12,675 nucleotides of DNA, taken from positions 1-12,675 of the forward strand of contig JANJSW010000281.1 in NCBI GenBank assembly GCA_024711415.1, read 5' to 3'. The position numbers were made by a program, and so were the translations under genes. The stretch comes from Thermomonas sp. (GTDB lineage: Bacteria > Pseudomonadota > Gammaproteobacteria > Xanthomonadales > Xanthomonadaceae). Every line of letters starts with the position of its first letter. Within the stretch, counting starts at the first letter, position 1. Below, piece after piece: positions 7,077 through 12,675 of the stretch. The notes beneath the pieces are model-generated. The model searched no databases, was not told the origin of the DNA, and saw nothing but the letters and a program-made list of their open reading frames with translations.

Positions 7077-8906
7077 CAGCAGCGTCCTGTCGCGCACCGC
7101 GCCCTTGTCGGCGCTGGTTGCGAGCAGGGCGTAGGCCTTCAGCGCCACGCTGACCTTGCGTGCACGCGGCAACGAAGGCTTCCAGCCCCGCGCGGCCTGC
7201 ACGGCACGGCGGGCGGCGAGCTCCTCGTCCGCAACAAGCAGTTCGATGCCGCGGGCGGGGATGTCGATGCGGATGCGGTCGCCATCCTGCACCAGCGCGA
7301 TCGCCCCACCCGCCGCGGCTTCCGGCGAGACGTGGCCGATCGAGAGGCCCGAGGTGCCGCCGGAGAAGCGCCCGTCGGTGAGCAGCGCGCAGGCTTTTCC
7401 GAGGCCTTTCGATTTGAGGTAGCTGGTCGGGTACAGCATTTCCTGCATGCCCGGCCCGCCCTTCGGGCCCTCGTAGCGGATCACCACCACGTCGCCGGCC
7501 TGCACCTCGTCACCGAGGATGGCGGCCACCGCCGCGTCCTGGCTCTCGTAGACGCGCGCGCGGCCCTCGAACACGTGGATGGACTCGTCCACGCCTGCGG
7601 TCTTGACCACGCAGCCATCGGCCGCGATGTTGCCGTACAGCACGGCGAGGCCACCTTCCTGCGAATACGCGTGCGCCACGTCGCGGATGCAGCCTTCGCT
7701 GCGATCCGCATCCAGCGTCGGCCAGCGGGTGGACTGGCTGAAGGCGACCTGGGTCGGGATGCCGGCCGGGCCGGCCCGGTAGAACGTGCGCACCGCTTCG
7801 TCATCGACAGAGGCGATGTCCCACTTCGCGATCGCCTCGCCCAGCGACTTCGCGTGCACGGTCGGCACGCCCGTGTGCAGCAAGCCGCCGCGTGCCAGTT
7901 CGCCGAGGATCGCCATGATCCCGCCTGCGCGATGCACGTCCTCGACGTGGTACTTCGGTGAGTTCGGCGCCACCTTTCACAGCTGCGGAATGCGCCGCGA
8001 CAACCGGTCGATGTCGCGCAGGTCGAAGGCGACCTCCGCTTCCTGCGCCGCGGCGAGCAGGTGCAGGATGGTGTTGGTGGAGCCACCCATCGCGATGTCC
8101 AGCGCCATCGCGTTCTCGAACGCTTCGAAGGTGGCGATGCCGCGCGGCAGCGCGCTGGCGTCCCCGCCGCCGTACCAGCGATGGCACAACTCGACGATCA
8201 GGCGCCCCGCGCGTTTGAACAGCGCTTCACGATCGGCATGCGTTGCCAGCGTGGTGCCGTTGCCGGGCAGCGACAGGCCCAGCGCCTCGGTCAGGCAGTT
8301 CATCGAATTGGCGGTGAACATGCCGCTGCACGAGCCGCAGGTCGGGCAGGCGCTGCGCTCCACCGCCGCCACTTGTTCGTCGCTGACCGCGGCATCGGCG
8401 GCCATCACCATCGCGTCCACCAGGTCCAGCTTGCGGTCGGCCAGCGCGGTCTTGCCGGCTTCCATCGGCCCGCCGGACACGAACACCGTGGGGATGTTCA
8501 GCCGCAGCGCGGCCATCAGCATGCCGGGGGTGATCTTGTCGCAGTTGCTGATGCACACCAGCGCGTCGGCGCAGTGCGCGTTCGCCATGTACTCGACCGA
8601 ATCGGCGATCACTTCGCGCGAGGGCAGCGAATACAGCATGCCGTCGTGGCCCATCGCGATGCCGTCATCCACGGCGATCGTGTTGAACTCCTTGGCGACG
8701 CCGCCGGCGAGCTCGACTTCGCGCGCGACCAGTTGGCCGAGATCCTTCAGGTGCACGTGGCCGGGCACGAACTGGGTGAAGGAATTGGCGATCGCGATGA
8801 TCGGCTTGTGGAAGTCGGCATCGACCATGCCGGTGGCGCGCCACAGCGCGCGCGCGCCGGCCATGTTGCGGCCGTGGGTGGAGGTCCTGGAACGGTAGTC
8901 GGGCAT
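7065..8906 (-). pseudogene. ilvD: Dihydroxy-acid dehydratase, full-length frame interrupted by one in-frame TGA
   Basis: IlvD dehydrates 2,3-dihydroxy acids to 2-oxo acids in Val/Leu/Ile synthesis. From the ATG at 8906 the frame has 613 codons before the final stop (E. coli IlvD 616 aa) and begins [30 protein letters not shown], the normal IlvD N-terminus. Active-site features are intact: D81, C122-D123-K124 (NCDKITPG) and C193 (CGSCSG), the counterparts of the Mg ligand, Fe-S ligand, carboxylated Lys and second Fe-S ligand. Codon 310 (7979-7977) is TGA, inside a block that reads [17 protein letters not shown]. coli has Cys there (VPQLCKVAP). Both sides of the TGA remain in the same frame and look fully conserved, so the change is a single TGC-to-TGA substitution and not a frameshift. 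As written it yields 309 aa. Recent nonsense mutation, sequencing error and readthrough are all possible. It is divergent from the ilvC operon. Confidence 0.9.
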
Positions 8907-9017
8907 CGTGGGGGATCCGTGGCGGGGTGCGGGCATTGCTGCAGGCCTTGATCCTGCTGCATTTGCGCGGTTTCGTTTGCAACTTTCCCTCATGCGAAAA
9001 CGGCATGTGCGGGACAG

Positions 9018-9046
9018 TTGACAGACGTTGCGGAATCATGTTTACC
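9018..9046 (+). promoter_or_regulatory. Promoter of the ilv leader/ilvCGM operon
   Basis: A perfect -35 hexamer TTGACA (9018-9023) is followed after a 17-nt spacer by TTTACC (9041-9046), which matches the -10 consensus at 3 of 6 positions. It lies just upstream of the leader peptide gene. Transcription would begin near 9053, next to the leader ATG at 9054. Confidence 0.55.
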
Positions 9047-9053
9047 TGAAGCC

Positions 9054-9167
9054 ATGTTGCAGCGCCACATGCCACTGCCGATCCCGACGACCGCCTCGAA
9101 GGCGGCGTCCCTCCTCGTCCTCGTACTTATTACCTCGCCCACAGGTGCGGGACGATCCGGCGTGTAA
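9054..9167 (+). CDS. ilvL: ilv operon leader peptide
   Basis: This is a 37-codon frame, ATG at 9054 to TAA at 9165-9167. It encodes an uninterrupted run of seven branched-chain residues, LLVLVLI (residues 20-26, 9111-9131), then TSPTGAGRSGV. It precedes an intrinsic terminator and ilvC, so it fits the attenuation leaders of branched-chain operons; E. coli IlvL likewise has a Val/Ile/Leu-rich core and a Gly/Arg-rich tail. A ribosome stalled in the run for lack of charged Leu-, Val- or Ile-tRNA would let the antiterminator form. A second in-frame ATG at 9069 would give 32 codons. Neither ATG has a good Shine-Dalgarno sequence. Confidence 0.88.
   Translation: MLQRHMPLPIPTTASKAASLLVLVLITSPTGAGRSGV
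9115..9155 (+). promoter_or_regulatory. Attenuator 1:2 (pause) stem
   Basis: TCGTCC (9115-9120), inside the Leu-Val codons of the leader, can pair with GGACGA (9150-9155). An inner stem pairs ACCT (9132-9135) with AGGT (9143-9146). Forming this structure hides the 2 strand GGTGCGGG (9144-9151) and so favours termination. A ribosome sitting on the branched-chain codons would block the 9115-9120 arm. Confidence 0.6.
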
Positions 9168-9209
9168 GACAGGCAACAAACCAACGCCCGAATCGCAGAA
9201 CCCCGCACC
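9144..9209 (+). promoter_or_regulatory. Attenuator 2:3 antiterminator pairing
   Basis: GGTGCGGG (9144-9151) is exactly complementary to CCCGCACC (9202-9209), an 8-bp stem. It uses the 5' arm of the terminator hairpin and therefore excludes the terminator. The same octamer recurs at 9214-9221 as the 3' arm of the terminator, the direct repeat expected when strands 2 and 4 compete for strand 3. Confidence 0.8.
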
Positions 9210-9227
9210 GCAAGGTGCGGGGTTTTT
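9199..9227 (+). terminator. Attenuator 3:4 intrinsic terminator before ilvC
   Basis: CCCCGCACC (9201-9209), loop GCAA (9210-9213) and GGTGCGGGG (9214-9222) form a perfect 9-bp GC-rich stem. It extends by two A-T pairs (9199-9200 with 9223-9224) and is followed by TTTTTCGTTTT (9223-9233). This is a textbook Rho-independent terminator lying 32 nt after the leader stop and about 40 nt before the ilvC start. Confidence 0.93.
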
Positions 9228-9269
9228 CGTTTTGGCCCGCGCAAAACCTCCTCGACAGGAACCACCGCA

Positions 9270-10262
9270 ATGACCAGCAGCAAACCCCGCATCGCCATCA
9301 TCGGCTACGGCAGCCAGGGCCGCGCGCATGCGCTCAACCTGCGCGACTCCGGCTTCGACGTGACCATCGGCCTGCGCCCCGGCGGCCCGACCGAATTCAA
9401 GGCGAAGGCCGACGGCTTCACCGTCAAGACCCCCGCCGAGGCGGTGAAGGGCGCGCAGATCGTCGCCGTGCTCACCCCCGACATGGTGCAGCCGCAGCTG
9501 TACGGCGAAGTCATCGAGCCGAACATGGACCAGGGCGCCTGCCTGCTGTTCGCGCACGGCTTCAACGTCCACTACGGCCAGATCACCCCGCGCGACGACC
9601 TCGACGTGGTGCTGGTCGCGCCCAAAGGTCCGGGCGCGCTGGTGCGCCGCGAATACGAGATCGGCCGCGGCGTGCCGTCCGTGTATGCGGTGCACCAGGA
9701 CCGCAGCGGGCATGCCGAGCAACTGGCGATGACCTACTGCGCCGGCATCGGCGGCGCGCGCCAGAACGCCATCAAGACCACCTTCAAGGAGGAAACCGAA
9801 ACCGACCTGTTCGGCGAGCAGGCGGTGCTGTGCGGCGGCGCCACGCGGCTGGTGCAGGCGGGTTGGGAAACGCTGGTCGAAGCCGGCTACCAGCCCGAGG
9901 TCGCCTACTACGAATGCCTGCACGAACTGAAGCTGATCGTCGACCTGTTCTACGAAGGCGGCATCACCCGCATGCACGAATTCATCAGCGAGACCGCGCA
10001 GTACGGCGCGCTGACCCGCGGCGACTACGTGGTGGACGCCAATACCCGCGCGCAGATGAAGAAGGTGCTGGCGGAAATCCAGGACGGCACTTTCGCCCGC
10101 CAGTGGATCGCCGAATACGCCGCCGGCAATGCCAACTACAAGGCGCTGAAGCAGGCCGACCTGGAGCATCCGATCGAGGCCACCGGCAGGAAGCTGCGCG
10201 CCAACATGCAGTGGCTGGCCAACGCGCCGCAGCCGGCTGCCAAGCAAGCCGAGGCCGCGTGA
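9270..10262 (+). CDS. ilvC: Ketol-acid reductoisomerase (class I, NADP-type)
   Basis: IlvC isomerises and reduces 2-acetolactate or 2-aceto-2-hydroxybutanoate to the dihydroxy acids used by IlvD. The product has 330 aa, the short class I form. The Rossmann motif [13 protein letters not shown] is at 12-24, followed by the cofactor loop GLRPGGPT (34-41). The catalytic His is H96 (AHGFNVHYG) with APKGPG at 117-122. Mg ligands are D179 and E183 (ETETDLFGE) and E215 and E219 (YYECLHEL). The ATG has AGGAA (9257-9261) 8 nt upstream. TCCT (9249-9252) could pair with that AGGA in a short hairpin. The gene is the first after the attenuator, and its stop overlaps the ilvG start by one base (TGATG). Confidence 0.98.
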   Translation: MTSSKPRIAIIGYGSQGRAHALNLRDSGFDVTIGLRPGGPTEFKAKADGFTVKTPAEAVKGAQIVAVLTPDMVQPQLYGEVIEPNMDQGACLLFAHGFNVHYGQITPRDDLDVVLVAPKGPGALVRREYEIGRGVPSVYAVHQDRSGHAEQLAMTYCAGIGGARQNAIKTTFKEETETDLFGEQAVLCGGATRLVQAGWETLVEAGYQPEVAYYECLHELKLIVDLFYEGGITRMHEFISETAQYGALTRGDYVVDANTRAQMKKVLAEIQDGTFARQWIAEYAAGNANYKALKQADLEHPIEATGRKLRANMQWLANAPQPAAKQAEAA

Positions 10263-12004
10263 TGAACGGCGCCCGCTGGCTGGCGCAGGCGTTGGTGGCC
10301 GAAGGCGTCGACACGCTGTTCGGCTATCCGGGCGGCGCGATCATGCCGTTCTACGACGCCCTGCACGACACCCCGCAGCTGCGCCACGTGCTGCCCCGCC
10401 ACGAGCAGGGCGCGGCGTTCGCGGCGAACGGGTATGCGCGGGCCAGCGGGCGCGTCGGCGTATGCGTGGCCACCTCCGGCCCCGGCGCCTCCAACCTGGT
10501 CACCGGGATCGCGGATGCGATGCTGGACTCGGTGCCGATGGTGGTCATCACCGGACAGGTGCCCACCCACCTGATGGGCACGGACGCGTTCCAGGAGCTG
10601 GACGTGTTCGGGATGACCATGCCGATGGTGAAGCACAGCTTCATCGCCCGGCGCGTCGAGGACCTGCCGCTGATGGTGGGGGAGGCGTTCCGGCTGGCGC
10701 GCAGCGGTCGCCCCGGCCCGGTGCTGATCGACCTGCCGAAGGACGTGCAGGTCGCCGATGCCGCGCACCTGCCGCCGCATGTGTCGTCCGGTACGGACGC
10801 CCCGGAAGCGCCCAAGGACGCCTCCCTGCACGAAGCGCTGGCGCTGATCGCGCAGGCGCAGCGGCCGGTGCTGTACGGCGGCGGTGGGATCGTGGCGGGC
10901 GATGCCGTGCAGGCGTTCCGCACCTTCGTCGATGCGACCCAGATCCCGGCCGTGCTGACCCTGAAGGGCCTCGGCGCACTGCCGACGCAGCACCCGCTCA
11001 ACCTCGGCATGCTGGGCATGCACGGCAGCCGCGCCGCCAACCTGGCGGTGCAGGAAGCCGACCTGCTGGTGGTGGTGGGCGCGCGCTTCGACGACCGCGC
11101 CACCGGCAAGCTGGCCGAATTCGCGCCGCATGCGCGCGTCGTCCACATGGACATCGACGCCTGCGAGATCGGCAAACTGCGCCACGCGGATGCCGGCGTG
11201 CGCGGCGACATCGTCACCACGTTGACCAAGCTGACCCTCCCCTGCGCCGCCCACCTGCACGGCCGCCACGGCGCCGCGCGCAAGGCCTGGCGCGCGCAGT
11301 GCCGGCAGCGCGCGCAGCAGTTCGCCCCGCGCTATGACGCGCCCGGCAGCGGCGTGTACGCGCCCGCGCTGCTGAAGCGGCTGTCGGAGCTGGCGCCGGA
11401 TGCCACCGTGGCCTGCGACGTCGGCCAGCACCAGATGTGGGTGGCGCAGCACTGGCGGCTGGACCATCCGCGCAAGCACCTGACCTCCGGCGGCCTCGGC
11501 GCGATGGGCTTCGGCCTGCCGGCGGCGCTGGGGGCGCAGGAAGCCCATCCCGATGCGCGCGTGGTCTGCGTCAGCGGCGACGGCTCGATCATGATGAACA
11601 TCCAGGAACTGGCGACGCTGAAGCGCTACCGCTCGCCGGTGAAGATCGTGCTGCTGGACAACCAGGCGCTGGGCATGGTCCGGCAGTGGCAGGAACTGTT
11701 CTTCGACCGGCGCTATTCCGAGATCGACCTGTCCGACAACCCGGACTTCGCCGCGGTCGCCGCCGCCTTCGGCATCACCGCCCTGCACGTGGACCGCGCC
11801 GACGGCGTCGATGCCGCGCTGCAGGCGCTGCTGGATGCCGACGGCCCGGCCTTGCTGCACGTGGCCATCGACACCGCCGCCAATGTCTGGCCGCTGGTAC
11901 CGCCCAACCGCAACAACGCGCAGATGCTCGATCCCGCCGTCGACGACGCGGTCGTCGCGCCCGCCCGAACCGCCACGGAGACGCCCCATGCGCTACCAGC
12001 TTGA
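10262..12004 (+). CDS. ilvG: Acetolactate synthase large (catalytic) subunit, AHAS II type
   Basis: This ThDP/FAD enzyme condenses pyruvate with pyruvate or 2-oxobutanoate. The product has 580 aa, somewhat longer than E. coli IlvG (548), mostly through a C-terminal tail after NNAQML. The ThDP N-terminal domain runs from about 1 to 165 with catalytic E48 (RHEQGA). The central FAD-type domain is about 190-330 (GARFDDRATGKL, 273-284). The C-terminal ThDP domain is about 365-550, with GDGSIMMN (439-446) to DNQ (466-468). W476 (VRQWQ) aligns with the AHAS II Trp that favours 2-oxobutanoate, fitting isoleucine synthesis. The ATG overlaps the ilvC stop by one base. The last 17 nt overlap ilvM. Confidence 0.97.
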   Translation: MNGARWLAQALVAEGVDTLFGYPGGAIMPFYDALHDTPQLRHVLPRHEQGAAFAANGYARASGRVGVCVATSGPGASNLVTGIADAMLDSVPMVVITGQVPTHLMGTDAFQELDVFGMTMPMVKHSFIARRVEDLPLMVGEAFRLARSGRPGPVLIDLPKDVQVADAAHLPPHVSSGTDAPEAPKDASLHEALALIAQAQRPVLYGGGGIVAGDAVQAFRTFVDATQIPAVLTLKGLGALPTQHPLNLGMLGMHGSRAANLAVQEADLLVVVGARFDDRATGKLAEFAPHARVVHMDIDACEIGKLRHADAGVRGDIVTTLTKLTLPCAAHLHGRHGAARKAWRAQCRQRAQQFAPRYDAPGSGVYAPALLKRLSELAPDATVACDVGQHQMWVAQHWRLDHPRKHLTSGGLGAMGFGLPAALGAQEAHPDARVVCVSGDGSIMMNIQELATLKRYRSPVKIVLLDNQALGMVRQWQELFFDRRYSEIDLSDNPDFAAVAAAFGITALHVDRADGVDAALQALLDADGPALLHVAIDTAANVWPLVPPNRNNAQMLDPAVDDAVVAPARTATETPHALPA

Positions 12005-12221
12005 TCTCACCCTGCGCCGCGCCGAGGGCGCGCTGGCCCGCGTGCTGGGCACCGCCGAGCGCCGCGGCTTCCAGCCCGTCAGCGTCGATGGCGAAACCCA
12101 GGACGACGGCGACCGCTGGCACCTGCGCATGACCGTGGAAGGCAGCCGCGAACCGGAAAGCCTGCGGCACCAGCTGGCCGGGCTGTACGACTGCCTGGCG
12201 GTGGACGTACGCGAAGCATGA
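11988..12221 (+). CDS. ilvM: Acetolactate synthase small regulatory subunit, IlvM type
   Basis: The product has 77 aa (E. coli IlvM 87) and forms a single ACT domain that activates and stabilises the large subunit. The first strand and helix are visible as YQLDLTLRRAEGALARVLGT (residues 3-22), followed by RRGFQPVSVDGE and a closing LAGLYDCLAVDVRE. The large subunit with a one-ACT-domain partner points to the AHAS II class, which in E. coli is valine-insensitive; feedback here is not known. The ATG has GGAG (11977-11980) 7 nt upstream, lying inside the ilvG coding sequence. It overlaps ilvA by 4 nt (ATGA). Confidence 0.93.
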   Translation: MRYQLDLTLRRAEGALARVLGTAERRGFQPVSVDGETQDDGDRWHLRMTVEGSREPESLRHQLAGLYDCLAVDVREA

Positions 12222-12675
12222 ACACGGATGCGGCCACGCCTCGCGCACCCACCGCCAGCGACGTGCTGGCCGCGCAGGCGCGGCTGCGCCGCTACCTCGG
12301 GCCGACGCCGCTGCACTACGCCGAGCGCTCCGGCTGCTGGCTGAAGCTGGAAAACCTGCAGCGCACCGGCTCGTACAAGGTGCGTGGCGCCATGAACGCG
12401 CTGCTGGCGGCGCGCGAGCGCGGCGACATCCGGCCCACCATCGCCGCCTCCGCCGGCAACCACGCGCAGGGCCTGGCCTGGGCCGCCTACCGGCTGGGCA
12501 TGCAGGCGATCACGGTGATGCCGAAAACCGCGCCGGCCACCAAGATCGCCGGCGTCGCCCACTGGGGCGCCACGGTGCGCCTGCACGGCGACAGCTACGA
12601 CGAAGCCAGGGCCTTCGCCGCCGAGCTGGCCGCGCAGCATGGCTACCGGCTGCTGTCCGCCTTCGACGACCCCGA
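12218..12675 (+). CDS. ilvA: Threonine dehydratase, N-terminal part (runs off the window)
   Basis: This PLP enzyme deaminates threonine to 2-oxobutanoate, the isoleucine-specific input. The first 152 residues are present. GSYKVRGA (51-58) contains the Schiff-base Lys K54, where E. coli IlvA has HSFKLRGA. AASAGNHAQG (76-85) is the phosphate/substrate-binding loop, and VMPKTAPATKIAG and HGDSYDEA follow the family pattern. The start overlaps the ilvM stop (ATGA), placing it in the ilvCGM operon. The C-terminus is missing, so it cannot be decided whether it has the regulatory ACT-like domain of biosynthetic IlvA or is the short TdcB-like form. Confidence 0.93.
   Translation, partial: MNTDAATPRAPTASDVLAAQARLRRYLGPTPLHYAERSGCWLKLENLQRTGSYKVRGAMNALLAARERGDIRPTIAASAGNHAQGLAWAAYRLGMQAITVMPKTAPATKIAGVAHWGATVRLHGDSYDEARAFAAELAAQHGYRLLSAFDDP

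Larger units (their letters stand above)
8907..9269. other. Divergent ilvD-ilvC control region
   Basis: This 363-nt gap has no ordinary gene. From about 9018 onward it holds the ilv promoter, leader peptide and attenuator described separately. In the ilvD-proximal part (8907-9017) I see no strong sigma70 promoter for ilvD. There is a small inverted repeat GCAGG/CCTGC (8941-8945 and 8953-8957) and no branched-chain-rich leader frame on the minus strand, so ilvD does not appear to have its own attenuator. Confidence 0.6.

Noticed and set aside
7938..7952. SECIS-like hairpin downstream of the ilvD TGA (CACGTC-GAG-GACGTG)
   Set aside because: Its stem starts about 28 nt after the TGA, its loop is only 3 nt, and the bases encode the conserved HVEDV of IlvD. 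The pairing is explained by coding and does not resemble a bacterial SECIS.
7977..7979. Genetic code reassignment of TGA
   Set aside because: TGA is used as the normal stop by ygfB, zapA, rpiA, ilvC, ilvG, ilvM and ilvD itself in this window.
9028..9273. Plus-strand 81-codon frame across the ilv attenuator
   Set aside because: It is out of frame with the branched-chain-rich leader, runs through the terminator and overlaps the ilvC start; no family resemblance.
10136..11989. Minus-strand open frame of 617 codons opposite ilvG
   Set aside because: It is a shadow of ilvG, with the same antisense composition bias.

Overview
The window is a GC-rich chromosomal stretch from a gammaproteobacterium, most likely Xanthomonadaceae (Lysobacter/Luteimonas/Thermomonas-like). 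This rests on remembered protein character, mainly the short class I IlvC with the loop GLRPGGPT, the ilvC-ilvG-ilvM-ilvA order and the ygfB/zapA/6S RNA/ygfA neighbourhood; no search was run. It looks like core genome: I see no insertion sequence, phage, CRISPR array or tRNA gene.

Layout. (1) 1-79 is the 3' tail of a plus-strand gene, probably an M24 metallopeptidase. It faces a minus-strand pair, ygfB (1551-2093) and pepP (223-1545). (2) Divergent from ygfB is a plus-strand unit: a membrane PAS-PAS-GGDEF-EAL protein (2181-4481), a small coiled-coil protein of the TIGR02449/ZapB-like type (4491-4712) and zapA (4709-5002). (3) Then come 6S RNA (about 5065-5245), ygfA (5285-5878), an EVE-domain protein (5889-6359) and rpiA (6408-7055). 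(4) ilvD (8906 down to 7065) converges on rpiA. Its reading frame is full length except for an in-frame TGA at codon 310, where relatives carry Cys. (5) Divergent from ilvD is the branched-chain amino acid operon: a leader peptide not previously in frame-length lists because it is only 37 codons (9054-9167, with a Leu-Leu-Val-Leu-Val-Leu-Ile run), a transcription attenuator (terminator 9199-9227), then ilvC (9270-10262), ilvG (10262-12004), ilvM (11988-12221) and the start of ilvA (12218 to the window end). These genes overlap by 1, 17 and 4 nt.

How the genes work together. IlvA makes 2-oxobutanoate from threonine. IlvG with IlvM makes acetohydroxy acids, IlvC reduces and isomerises them, and IlvD dehydrates them to the 2-oxo acids that lead to Val, Leu and Ile. 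The leader and attenuator should sense charged Leu/Val/Ile tRNAs and control ilvC onward, while ilvD lies outside that control. In the left half, c-di-GMP turnover, FtsZ-ring factors and 6S RNA (a growth-phase regulator of RNA polymerase) sit in adjacent transcription units.

Most worth a second look: the complete ilv attenuator with mutually exclusive stems visible base by base, and the single TGA in an otherwise intact ilvD. I did not find a clearly new kind of system.
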